Below the pieces are notes generated by a model. The model saw nothing but the letters and a program-made list of their open reading frames with translations. It ran no database searches and was not told the origin of the DNA. DNA of 64,000 nucleotides from Christensenellaceae bacterium Phil7 (GTDB lineage Bacteria; Bacillota; Clostridia; Christensenellales; CAG-138), in assembly GCA_001940845.1 (NCBI GenBank), contig MSGV01000010.1, forward strand, positions 148,123 to 212,122. Reading direction: 5' to 3'. A program made the position numbers and the translations under genes. Within the stretch, counting starts at the first letter, position 1. Each line of letters opens with the position of its first letter. This document shows positions 1 through 8,591 of this stretch, in pieces.

Positions 1-409
1 TCTGATAGACTATTGCATTGCGAAACCACTCCGGAGTGCTGAAATCCGCATCGAAGCAGGTTATCTGATAATCCTCCGGGATGGAATCGGAAATTCTGCC
101 GACGCCCGATCTGGCACCATAATACAGTTTTTTGCCTTCCAGCTCTATAATGAAATAATACCATATCAACTGAGGCTTTTCCGGGGCAGCAAGCTCAAAG
201 CGGAAGCGAAAGCCATCATCCTGCGCTTCGCGCACACCCGGTATGAGCCTTTCGGATTCATCCGCCCAAAGTCTCAATACGGCACCGGCCAAATGGGCAT
301 CGCTTCCCCACAGGCATAAAGAGAGAACCGCCCTCTCCGAGCAGCGCAAGGCTCCCTGCGGAAGGCGGTAATCAGAAATTCTTGAATTATGATACGCGAA
401 GAGCTCCAT
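1..409 (-). CDS. Glycoside hydrolase family 13 protein, N-terminal part (runs off the left edge)
   Basis: Translating the complement from the ATG at 409 gives about 136 residues, beginning MELFAYHNSRISDYRLPQGA and ending at the window edge with TPEWFRNAIVYQ. The final WFRNAIVYQ is the entry to the alpha-amylase (GH13) catalytic barrel. The preceding residues resemble the beta-sandwich N-terminal domain of maltogenic-amylase or neopullulanase types, including WYYFIIELEGKKLYYG. It would hydrolyse alpha-glucans or maltodextrins in the cytoplasm, as no signal peptide is visible. The ATG sits one base after the ychF stop codon, so the two genes are probably co-transcribed and translationally coupled. 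No strong Shine-Dalgarno sequence is visible. The catalytic residues lie outside the window, so the exact specificity cannot be called. Confidence 0.8.
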   Translation of the reverse strand, partial: MELFAYHNSRISDYRLPQGALRCSERAVLSLCLWGSDAHLAGAVLRLWADESERLIPGVREAQDDGFRFRFELAAPEKPQLIWYYFIIELEGKKLYYGARSGVGRISDSIPEDYQITCFDADFSTPEWFRNAIVYQ

Positions 410-410
410 A

Positions 411-1499
411 TCACACATTGAATCGGAATACTATGATATCCCCATCCTGAACGACATATTCCTTGCCCTCGGAGCGAACCAGCCCCTTCTCCTTGCAGCT
501 GAGCATATTGCCCTGTTCGATCAGGGTATCATACGGCACAACCTCTGCGCGGATGAATCCCCGCTCAAAATCGGTATGGATCTTGCCTGCTGCGCCGGGA
601 GCCTTCGTACCCTTTGTTATCGTCCAGGCACGCACCTCATCGGTACCAGCAGTCAGGAAGCTGATGAGACCAAGCAGCGAATAGCTTTCCTGCACCAGCT
701 TATCGAGCCCGCTCTGCCCGATGCCAAGCTCCTCGATGAAGGAAGCCTTCTCATCATCCGAGAGCTCCGAAAGCTCCTCCTCGACCTTTGCGCAGATGGT
801 CAATGCACCCGCACCTTCCTTCGCAGCCTGCTCATAGAGTCTTCCAACGGTCGGAGGTTCATTACCGATCTCATTTTCGGAGATATTGGCCACATAGATG
901 ACCGGCTTTGTGGTGAGCAGGAAGAGTTCATCCGCAGCTATGCGCTCATCATCGGTGAGCTCCATGCTGCGAACGGGCTTTCCATCCTCCAGATGCTGCT
1001 TTATCCGCTCCAGGAACGCGATCTCCGAAAGGAATTTCTTATCCCCGCTCTTTGAATTCTTTTTCGCACGATCTATCCTGCGCTCAATCGTATCCAGATC
1101 GGCAAAGATCAGCTCGATATTTATCGTCTCCATATCGCGAACGGGATCGACCGATCCATCGACATGCACGATATTTTCATCCTCAAAGCAGCGGACGACA
1201 TGCACGATCGCATCAACCTCACGAATATGTGCAAGGAATTTATTTCCAAGCCCTTCCCCACGATATGCGCCGCGAACCAACCCGGCAATATCCACAAATT
1301 TGATGGTTGCGGGCACAAGGCTCTTCGGATGATACATATCATTGAGCACCTCGAGGCGATGATCCGGCACATTCACTATGCCGACATTCGGTTCTATCGT
1401 GCAAAAGGGATAATTTGCCGCCTGCGCACCGGCCTTGGTGATCGCATTAAAGAGCGTGCTCTTGCCAACATTGGGCAAACCGATAACTCCTAGCTTCAT
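411..1499 (-). CDS. ychF: Redox-regulated ATPase/GTPase YchF (OLA1/Obg-like)
   Basis: The product is a 362-residue cytosolic P-loop NTPase, the usual length for YchF. It starts with [20 protein letters not shown] (Walker A), has the G3 motif DIAGLV and NISE at the place of the usual NKxD, which is characteristic of the ATP-preferring YchF/OLA1 group. The C-terminus is a TGS domain ending DIIVFRFNV. YchF binds ribosomes and is linked to stress responses. The frame stays open upstream to 1571, but that stretch overlaps a strong promoter, so I place the start at the canonical MKLGVIG methionine. The GH13 gene follows after one base. Confidence 0.95.
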   Translation of the reverse strand: MKLGVIGLPNVGKSTLFNAITKAGAQAANYPFCTIEPNVGIVNVPDHRLEVLNDMYHPKSLVPATIKFVDIAGLVRGAYRGEGLGNKFLAHIREVDAIVHVVRCFEDENIVHVDGSVDPVRDMETINIELIFADLDTIERRIDRAKKNSKSGDKKFLSEIAFLERIKQHLEDGKPVRSMELTDDERIAADELFLLTTKPVIYVANISENEIGNEPPTVGRLYEQAAKEGAGALTICAKVEEELSELSDDEKASFIEELGIGQSGLDKLVQESYSLLGLISFLTAGTDEVRAWTITKGTKAPGAAGKIHTDFERGFIRAEVVPYDTLIEQGNMLSCKEKGLVRSEGKEYVVQDGDIIVFRFNV

Positions 1500-1539
1500 A
1501 AACAGAAAGTTTTCCTCACATAAAAAATTTTTCAAATCA

Positions 1540-1568
1540 ATTATATCATCTTCCGCTGCTTTTTTCAA
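1540..1568 (-). promoter_or_regulatory. Sigma-A-type promoter of ychF
   Basis: On the minus strand TTGAAA (1563-1568) is followed after 17 bases by TATAAT (1540-1545), 40 bases upstream of the chosen ychF start. This also argues that the upstream in-frame extension of the ychF frame is not translated. Confidence 0.75.
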
Positions 1569-1579
1569 CATGGAATTCC

Positions 1580-1622
1580 AAAAAGGTGGCAGCCCCGGAT
1601 CGCATATGACCCGGGGCTACCG
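1580..1622 (-). terminator. Intrinsic terminator downstream of the Big2/PPC dockerin gene
   Basis: On the minus strand AGCCCCGG and CCGGGGCT form a GC-rich stem around a 12-base loop, followed by CCTTTTTGG. It lies between the dockerin gene ending at 1683 and the ychF promoter. A four-fold ATTCA tandem repeat (1623-1646) precedes it. Confidence 0.75.
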
Positions 1623-1682
1623 ATTCAATTCAATTCAATTCAATTGATATTATCCTAAGCCGGAAGCTCGAGCGAGCCCCTA

Positions 1683-2702
1683 TCAGTTCAGATTCATAGC
1701 AATGCGCTGGACCAATACGGCATCGATGGTATTGACATCGCCATCGGCATTGAGATCCGCCAGAGCGAGCTGATCCTCGCTGAGCGTTATGATGCCCATA
1801 GTATGTCGGAGGACGAGCAATGCATCATCCACACCGATACTACCATCGCCATTGATGTCGCCGAGATCGGGGAGATAGGGGAGATCGGTTCCGTTGCCTT
1901 CGATGGAAACCTGAACATAGCCGTTGCCGACAGCATAGTCGAAGTTGTAGGGAGCAATTACGAGATAGTAAGTGCCTGCGGTTTCAAAGGTGTACTCGAT
2001 GAAGCTGAAAGGAGTGCTTTCACCGTCGGGACGACCGTCATCGTTGTACGCAAGGGGCTGACCTTCCGCATTGAAGAGGGTGATATAGGTATCGACCCGA
2101 GGGGAGTTTTCGGGATCATCATACTGCCAGTTGGTCCTGAAGCTAACGGTTTCGCCAGCTTCTGCGGTATAGCTGAAACCTATGGCATAGGTGTATTTCC
2201 AGTTGAGAGTGCCATCATCATCGAAGCTGCGGGGATAATAGATGGGGGTACCGAACTCGCGACCCACGCCTACTTCGTTGTTGAGGTAGGAATGACCATT
2301 GATATGGGTGTACTCGAGGTCGAGTGCGCCGGGGAAGTCATCGGTTACGGTAACAATGCATTCAGCGCTCACGCCGTTGTGTGCAGTTGCGGTGATGATA
2401 GCGGTTCCGGGAGAAACGCCGCGGATTGCGCCGCCTTCTTCATCAATAGCGCAGATATTGAGGTCGCTGGATTCAAAGATGACTACGGGGTTGGTTGCAT
2501 TTTCTGGGAGTACCGTTGCAGTGAGGGTTTCAAAGCCATATTCGGTTATGGGAAGGGTGATCTCGGTGTAGGTGAGGATGATATCGCTTACTTCGATGAA
2601 TTCTCCATCCTTGGTTTCGGGGGCGGGCTTTGCCAATACCGGCATGGTAAAAAGAGAGAATACCAAGATTGTCGACAAAAGCATTGCAAGAGTTCTTTTC
2701 AT
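1683..2702 (-). CDS. Secreted Big2/PPC-like protein with type I dockerin
   Basis: The product is 339 residues. It has a signal peptide (MKRTLAMLLSTILVFSLF, cleavage likely after VLAKP), a bacterial Ig-like Big2 domain at about 35-120 (VFESSDLNICAIDEEGG, GVSPGTAIITATA), and a PPC-like beta-sandwich at about 130-270 (GTYYLVIAPYNFDY). A type I dockerin occupies about the last 60 residues, with calcium loops DINGDGSIGVDD and DLNADGDVNTID. It has no catalytic module that I recognise, so it is probably a binding or adaptor subunit held on a cohesin scaffold. An AGGAG Shine-Dalgarno precedes the ATG. The dockerin and the downstream bases closely match those of the subtilisin gene ending at 3243. Confidence 0.85.
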   Translation of the reverse strand: MKRTLAMLLSTILVFSLFTMPVLAKPAPETKDGEFIEVSDIILTYTEITLPITEYGFETLTATVLPENATNPVVIFESSDLNICAIDEEGGAIRGVSPGTAIITATAHNGVSAECIVTVTDDFPGALDLEYTHINGHSYLNNEVGVGREFGTPIYYPRSFDDDGTLNWKYTYAIGFSYTAEAGETVSFRTNWQYDDPENSPRVDTYITLFNAEGQPLAYNDDGRPDGESTPFSFIEYTFETAGTYYLVIAPYNFDYAVGNGYVQVSIEGNGTDLPYLPDLGDINGDGSIGVDDALLVLRHTMGIITLSEDQLALADLNADGDVNTIDAVLVQRIAMNLN

Positions 2703-2843
2703 TTTTTTGCTCCTTCAGCATATTAAAATTTTTAGAGCATTGCAGCTGTCATTCCTGAACCTAATCGCAGCCGCAAGCATGGATAATCATGACAAGTGTG
2801 CGAAAAAAACAAGCGATTCACTGCAATACTGAAAAGCATACCA

Positions 2844-2872
2844 ATTATACCATGGGAATGATCATTCTGCAA
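2844..2872 (-). promoter_or_regulatory. Promoter of the Big2/PPC dockerin gene
   Basis: TTGCAG (2867-2872) and TATAAT (2844-2849) on the minus strand are separated by 17 bases. The implied leader is roughly 130 bases long. Confidence 0.6.
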
Positions 2873-2916
2873 TCCCGCAGAGCGTGCTTTCTTCAAAAAA
2901 ATAATTATAAAAATAT

Positions 2917-3111
2917 TTAAACAAAAATTGGGGCTGAAAAAACTTCCCTTTTGTAGTCCTTCTCTGCAAAATATTTGGATAGGTCAATGTGATCCATAAA
3001 CTCACAGAAAGTATATACCGGGTCAGCAATATCAATTAATTTTTCGATTTTCAATGGTAATTTCAGCTGACGAGCGGTATAATTACCATTGGTATTTTGA
3101 GTTAGCTGCAT
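2917..3111 (-). pseudogene. IS1182-type transposase, N-terminal fragment
   Basis: A 64-residue frame starts MQLTQNTNGNYTARQLKLPL and contains IDIADPVYTFCEFMDHIDL and KYFAEKDYKRE. From memory of the family, this is the conserved N-terminus of IS1182-type transposases, which normally continue for some 400-500 residues with a DDE catalytic core. Here it breaks off after about 58 family-like residues, so it is a truncated remnant. A TATAAT sits just upstream of its ATG. It lies between two dockerin genes whose 3' ends are duplicated, so the element may have been involved in that rearrangement (inference). Confidence 0.75.
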
Positions 3112-3124
3112 AATTTATTATACC

Positions 3125-3161
3125 AAAAAATCGCTGAAGTCTCACGACATCAGCGATTTTT
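3125..3161. terminator. Bidirectional hairpin terminator
   Basis: AAAAATCGCTGA and TCAGCGATTTTT form a 12-bp stem with T-runs on both strands. It can end transcripts from the subtilisin gene, and it may also be part of the vanished IS element's end. Confidence 0.7.
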
Positions 3162-3242
3162 CTTTTAGGGGAGTTTTTTTACAGCCCCTGCCGATTCAAT
3201 TGGTATCATCCTAAGCCGGAAGTTCGATCGAACGGGCTCCTA

Positions 3243-6200
3243 TCAGTTCAGATTCAGAGCCATGCGCTGGATCAATACGGAATCGATGGTATTGACATTG
3301 CCGTCGCCATTGAAATCCGCCAGGACAAGCTGCTCATCGCTGAGCGGTATGACGCCAATGGCATAGCGGAGCACGAGCAATGCATCATCCACACCGATAA
3401 GTCCATCGCCATTCACATCGCCGATGAGCAGGGAGCCGGAACCGGAATACTGGACATTATCGATCTTGACGCCGTCAAAATCATCCTCGGTATAGGGATC
3501 CTTAACGAAGCTCCAGGTGAAGGTATAGGTGCCATCGGCGGGAGCGGTATAGACATAATTCGTCCATTCCTTGTTCGTGCCGGAATCCTGGAGCACGAGC
3601 TCACCATTGACTTCGAAATTGAAGAAGTCAAAATCCTCCTCACTGCCGACGAGATAATCGAAGGACAGGGTCTCGCCAGCGGCCATATCTATGACCGTGA
3701 AGAGCTCGGAGGTGGAATTGCCTATGGCATTATTGGTGGATTCGGCATAGTACCTGTCGCTGCCATAAACCGCACAGAACGGATATGGAGCGGTGGTACC
3801 GAATAGCAGCTCTCCGCCCTCAACATTCAGAGCGGCTGCAAGCTCAAGATCATAACCCACGTTCACATCGATGGTCAGGGTATCTATGACCTCGCCATTT
3901 ACAACTACATCGCAGCTTATGACCGCAGTGCCGGCCACTCTGCCCGCTGTAACGGTAGCCTTGCGCTTATTGCCATTCACGGTCGCAATGCTCTCATCGG
4001 AGGAGCTCCAGACGAGATCATAGTTATTGGCATTTTCGGGAGTACGGATGAAGTTGACAACATCGGAACCGCCGAGGGTAAGCTCGACCGCATCCTTATC
4101 GAGCTCATAGCTCGTCAGATCAACAACCTCATTGGAAACCTCATCGGCGAAGAACAGAGCCATTACGATGCGGCCCATGCCATTGCCGATCCTGTAGATG
4201 GTGAAGGTATCGGTATCGAGGTCATACTTGAAGATACCGCCCGAATTGGGAGTATCATGACCAAGCCAGCTCCAGTGGGATCCCACATAAATGCAGTTTT
4301 CCTGCTTATCATAGAGCATGGAGCCCGTCATACCCGATATGCCGATATGGCTGCCGCCATATTGAGGATCAAAGGTATTGTTCATCGTGATGGTCTCAAG
4401 GATATTTCCCTCATAGTCAATAATTTTGAGCCGTTTGTTCGAAAGGCTATCAAAGTACATCAGCTTTCCATCGCCTATTGCGGTCAAGCCCCAGCAATTT
4501 ACATCGGAATCGCCGAAGAGCTCCAGCTCGCCGGTCTCAAGATCAAGGCGGCCAAAGCTATCCCCATTCGGGGACAGAGAGCTTCCATAAAAGTAAGCGT
4601 AAACGAAGCATTCATTGGTCTCTGGATCGAACGTAATATTTTTGATACGAACAGAACCGGTTCCGGGATTCGACCAGACGAGCTCAGCTTCGAAGGTTTC
4701 GGGATCGATGCGATAGACCCCGCCTTCAACGTATGCGGAATCCGCATCGCCATAAGTGGCATATACAACGCCATTATTATCCACAGCCGCATCCTGCCAT
4801 CCGAATTCGCCGCCAAAGAAGCTAGTATCGATGGGCTTGACCGTAACATCGGTCAGCACATCATAATAGCCGTTCGAGCCCTCCTGGAAGGATATCCAGC
4901 TATTCTCGCACTGATTTGTCACATAGTTTTCGGTCGCATAGCCGATGATTGTGCGTCCGCGATCGAAGAAGCTATCGCCATTTGCATACACCATGCCATT
5001 ATCTATCTCATATACCGCCTCATTGCCCGCATAGTCGGCAACGGTCACATAGTAATGCTCAGAAGCGGTCTCGTAAGCGGAAGCCACGCCGCGCTCGGAT
5101 GCGAAAACACCTGTCTCATAGAGGCAATCGGTCAGTTCAGCATCGGAATAGACCGCATAATAAGCGAGATAGTTTTCATCTATGATCTCGATGCCATTTT
5201 CATTGACCCTGATCTCGGGCGCCTGAGTATCCTTCGTCACGGGGATGACCCAACGGCCGGACTCATTCGCCTCAACGGTATATCCCTCATGATCGAGATA
5301 GGTTTCGAGAACGATATTCACCCTCTCATTCTCATCAAGATCGGAAGCATCGAAATCGAGGATGATATCATGCCAGGTCCAGCCCGCTCCGACCATTCCG
5401 CTGTTATAATAATCCTTCCTTACATAGGACTGGTCGAAGAGCGTATCGATCACATTGCCATCGAGATCTTCAACGAGAACCTTGACCTGCTTCGCATTGC
5501 GCAGGAGCGTGTAGTAGAGATAATTGAAGGAATCGAGGATGCCATCGCCATTGGGGGAGATAGCGTTTCTATCCGCAATATAGGTCTCGCCCGTCATATC
5601 GGCATACTGATTGATGCCGAGTCCCTGATCCAGACCATAGCCCGCAAAATTTGAATACAGATTGAGATTCTGGCGGAGGTTGACCTCACCGGTCGCATCC
5701 TGCCAATAGTAGCCGCGGTCGAGCATGGAGGGCTCATCCCAATCGCCTACATAGCCGAGGAACGGTATGGAGAGGTTGATTCCAGCCTCATTATCCTGCT
5801 CGATGAGCTTGATCCAGCCCTCAAGGAAGCCGCCAACGGGGAAATTCTCCTCATAATAGGCGAGGAGCTCCTCGGTTGCGCTGATCGTCATGGTGACGGT
5901 CACGCTCTCGCCGGCGGGAACGGTCACGGATTCGTGTGCATTTGTGGATACCATATCGGTAACATTCCTGACGGAACCGCTGAGGAGCTTGACCTCGGTG
6001 GGATTCTCCTCATGCATCCAGGTTCCGCTGTATACGGCATCCATTGCCTCTTCCATGATGGCATAGGGAACCACCGAATAGGTATGTGCTTCGGTTCCTA
6101 TATTATTAAGTACAAAGCTGAAGGTGAATTCGCCATTCTCGCTATCGCCGAGCTCGAGCTTGGGGCGATCGCAGCCGGGAACGGTGAGATAGACATCGGT

Positions 6201-8120
6201 GCCTACGGCCTTGACTATATCGATGAGACCTGCGCCCTGCTGGCGAACGAAGCCCTGCACCTGATTGGCTGTGCTCATTGCGAATGCATAAGCAAGCTGA
6301 TTGATTTCAGCAGCGGAAGCATTGGGGAATTCCTCATTCAGGCGCTGCTTGATGATGGATAGTGCAGCGGAGATATGGGGAGTCGCCATCGAAGTACCAT
6401 TCCAGGTATCGTACGAACTATCGGTATCGTTGCCGATCGCGGAATAGACGCCATCGCCGGGAGCTGCGATCTCGGGCTTGATGAGCATATCCGCAGTCGT
6501 GCCCCAGCTTGAGGAGTCAGCCATCTTTATTGCGCCATAGCTTGCGCCCAGCACGATCGTGCCCATGCCTTCGCCATCCGTGAGCTCTGCCACGATTGCT
6601 TCGCCATCTGCAAGGGAGAGAAGACCGACCGGAATGGTGCTGGTTATGGACGGACTGAACGAGCCGGCAGCATTATTATATATAATTATGCCAATCGCAC
6701 CCGCTGCTGCCGCATTTGTACACTTATCATTGAATGTCAGCGAGCCGCGCTTTACGAGTGCAATCGCGCCCTCTGCATTGACGGCTTCAAGCTCTTCCGG
6801 AGTGCCGAGACCGGCATCGACCACGCGGTGTTCACCGGGAATGCTGCCGAGAATGGGATTATTCACAACTGTGGAATAATAGAACTCCTTATCATTGAGC
6901 TTGAGATAGCCCATATTTGCATCGGTATTCACAACGGAACCGACCGCAAAGGAGCCATCGAAGGTTGCGGGCGAACTGATCACGCCGTAATCGGGGTTGG
7001 ATGTAAGTCCTCTATATTGGCTTATGTACCAATCGCCAAAGCTCGTCCAAAGGAGGTTATATGCATCATTGCCTGCCGCAACATTTATCGATATACCCGC
7101 TGCCTCAAGCGCCTCATAGGCTTCCGCCATTCCGACATAGCCGGTATAGGGATTGGAGAAGCCTGCAGTGGAACCAAGGCTCATATTCACGGAATCGACG
7201 CCGAGATAGACGCAATCCTCCAATGCGGAAAGGATCGTGCTGAAATATGCGCTGCCGCTCTCCTCAAACACCTGCATGACTGCGAGCTGCGCATCGGGAG
7301 CAACGCCCTTGAAATCATCGCCGTTATTGCCCGCTGCGATACCAGCAACATGGGTGCCGTGGTCGCTTGCGGTATGGTTGGGATCATAGTCATAATCAAA
7401 ATAATCCCAGTTGAAAGCCTGCTTCTCACTATAGAAGAGCTGGCTTGCATCCTTACCGAAATGGACGAGATCGCCATACTGTGCGATGACATCCTGGAGA
7501 TACTCCACGTCCACCTTGGTATTCTCGGGCTGCACGCTGAATGCCTCATGGGTATGGCGGATGCCTGTATCGATGATGGCTATGATCGTGCCTTCACCGG
7601 TATAGCCGAGTTCCCATGCATCCTGAGCTCCGATCGTGCCGGTGCTGTTGGACATGCTGGGCGTGACGGGCATATCCTCTTCCGCCGCTGTTTCAAACTG
7701 AACGGGGATGAAGGCATCGATACCATCGAGCTGATTCAGCTTCTCGAGCATCCAATACTTGCCCTCGAAGGAGAAACCATTGAACAGCAAAGCATAGCGA
7801 TCCTTGATCTCAATGCTCTGGCCGATAGCGGCTTCCACGCGCTCGATCTGCTTGGGGAGCTTACCGAGGAGCTTTTCAGCGACCTTTGCCGCTTTATTAA
7901 CGGATTTGGTCTGCTGTAGTGCCGGTGTGCCATCTACTTTTACAAGTATCATGACATCAGCGTTCGGGTCTGTGTTGGAATCGTCCACAACATTTGCGAG
8001 TACGTCCTGCGCAGCCTTAACGCCTGCATTGCTATCCGCAAGTGCAAATACCGATGAAAAACTCATCAGCAGCATTGCGAGCGCGATCGCAAAAGCGATC
8101 GACTTCTTAGTAAGTTGCAT
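3243..8120 (-). CDS. Large secreted subtilisin-family (S8) protease with type I dockerin
   Basis: The product is 1625 residues, starting MQLTKKSIAFAIALAMLLMS behind a perfect AGGAGG. Order of parts: signal peptide; I9-like propeptide (to about 150); S8 catalytic domain with Asp184 (IIDTGI), His254 (DHGTHVAG) and Ser577 (NGTSMATPH); a PA insert in the catalytic domain (GAIGIIIYNNAAG); Fn3-like beta-sandwiches as in cell-envelope proteases; an ISPNGDGILD segment; a propeller-like region (about 1100-1400); a Big2 domain (WSSSDESIATVNG); and a C-terminal type I dockerin (DVNGDGLIGVDD, DFNGDGNVNTID). All triad residues are present, so it should be active outside the cell, attached to a cohesin scaffold. 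The longer frame back to 8180 is rejected because it overlaps the -10 box. Confidence 0.93.
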   Translation of the reverse strand: MQLTKKSIAFAIALAMLLMSFSSVFALADSNAGVKAAQDVLANVVDDSNTDPNADVMILVKVDGTPALQQTKSVNKAAKVAEKLLGKLPKQIERVEAAIGQSIEIKDRYALLFNGFSFEGKYWMLEKLNQLDGIDAFIPVQFETAAEEDMPVTPSMSNSTGTIGAQDAWELGYTGEGTIIAIIDTGIRHTHEAFSVQPENTKVDVEYLQDVIAQYGDLVHFGKDASQLFYSEKQAFNWDYFDYDYDPNHTASDHGTHVAGIAAGNNGDDFKGVAPDAQLAVMQVFEESGSAYFSTILSALEDCVYLGVDSVNMSLGSTAGFSNPYTGYVGMAEAYEALEAAGISINVAAGNDAYNLLWTSFGDWYISQYRGLTSNPDYGVISSPATFDGSFAVGSVVNTDANMGYLKLNDKEFYYSTVVNNPILGSIPGEHRVVDAGLGTPEELEAVNAEGAIALVKRGSLTFNDKCTNAAAAGAIGIIIYNNAAGSFSPSITSTIPVGLLSLADGEAIVAELTDGEGMGTIVLGASYGAIKMADSSSWGTTADMLIKPEIAAPGDGVYSAIGNDTDSSYDTWNGTSMATPHISAALSIIKQRLNEEFPNASAAEINQLAYAFAMSTANQVQGFVRQQGAGLIDIVKAVGTDVYLTVPGCDRPKLELGDSENGEFTFSFVLNNIGTEAHTYSVVPYAIMEEAMDAVYSGTWMHEENPTEVKLLSGSVRNVTDMVSTNAHESVTVPAGESVTVTMTISATEELLAYYEENFPVGGFLEGWIKLIEQDNEAGINLSIPFLGYVGDWDEPSMLDRGYYWQDATGEVNLRQNLNLYSNFAGYGLDQGLGINQYADMTGETYIADRNAISPNGDGILDSFNYLYYTLLRNAKQVKVLVEDLDGNVIDTLFDQSYVRKDYYNSGMVGAGWTWHDIILDFDASDLDENERVNIVLETYLDHEGYTVEANESGRWVIPVTKDTQAPEIRVNENGIEIIDENYLAYYAVYSDAELTDCLYETGVFASERGVASAYETASEHYYVTVADYAGNEAVYEIDNGMVYANGDSFFDRGRTIIGYATENYVTNQCENSWISFQEGSNGYYDVLTDVTVKPIDTSFFGGEFGWQDAAVDNNGVVYATYGDADSAYVEGGVYRIDPETFEAELVWSNPGTGSVRIKNITFDPETNECFVYAYFYGSSLSPNGDSFGRLDLETGELELFGDSDVNCWGLTAIGDGKLMYFDSLSNKRLKIIDYEGNILETITMNNTFDPQYGGSHIGISGMTGSMLYDKQENCIYVGSHWSWLGHDTPNSGGIFKYDLDTDTFTIYRIGNGMGRIVMALFFADEVSNEVVDLTSYELDKDAVELTLGGSDVVNFIRTPENANNYDLVWSSSDESIATVNGNKRKATVTAGRVAGTAVISCDVVVNGEVIDTLTIDVNVGYDLELAAALNVEGGELLFGTTAPYPFCAVYGSDRYYAESTNNAIGNSTSELFTVIDMAAGETLSFDYLVGSEEDFDFFNFEVNGELVLQDSGTNKEWTNYVYTAPADGTYTFTWSFVKDPYTEDDFDGVKIDNVQYSGSGSLLIGDVNGDGLIGVDDALLVLRYAIGVIPLSDEQLVLADFNGDGNVNTIDSVLIQRMALNLN

Positions 8121-8151
8121 ATGAACCTCCTGTTGATTAGATTGTAGGCTA

Positions 8152-8180
8152 ATTATACCACGTTCTCCATTATCATTCAA
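8152..8180 (-). promoter_or_regulatory. Promoter of the dockerin subtilisin gene
   Basis: On the minus strand TTGAAT (8175-8180), 17 bases, TATAAT (8152-8157). The -10 box lies about 30 bases upstream of the start codon. Confidence 0.75.
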
Positions 8181-8591
8181 TAGCTTTCTAAGAGGTCAGT
8201 ATAATAGACTAATCTTTCATTTAATATTTAAATCGTCCAAGCGTGATATATGTGTTTTATCATTTTTCAGCACTAATATAAGATAGTTGCAACACGTATT
8301 GTTTTCCATGATTCGATTTCACCCAAGCTGCCTATTATTTCTAAGCTTTTTGGATAAAATTTGTTTAAAAATATTTTTATCGAACATGCCTCGAATGATC
8401 GGAGAATTCCGCTCTACTCCGGCATCAGAATATCGTTTTCGCTCAAATCCTCTGCTTCAACTATATAAAGCGAGCGGACATTCACACAATTCTCCGATCT
8501 GGAGCAAAGCATGAATGCCCGTTTTTATATATTTAATGGTTTTTGTTCACACGATGCGCAGCTATCCGCTCGCGTCGATTTTATAATCATC
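8181..8591. other. Non-coding stretch with a 12-bp inverted repeat
   Basis: No convincing gene is seen in these 410 bases. GATCGGAGAATT (8398-8409) and its complement AATTCTCCGATC (8488-8499) form a widely spaced inverted repeat. The left part is very AT-rich. No terminator is obvious for the gene ending at 8592. Confidence 0.4.

Noticed and set aside
4257..5654. A 465-codon open frame on the plus strand, and similar long plus-strand frames at 6828-7919 and 53621-55003
   Set aside because: They lie antisense to the subtilisin and dnaK genes, show composition mirroring those genes and have no family motifs.
8398..8499. 12-bp inverted repeat GATCGGAGAATT as a phage attachment site
   Set aside because: No integrase, tRNA gene or direct repeat supports this; listed only as an inverted repeat.
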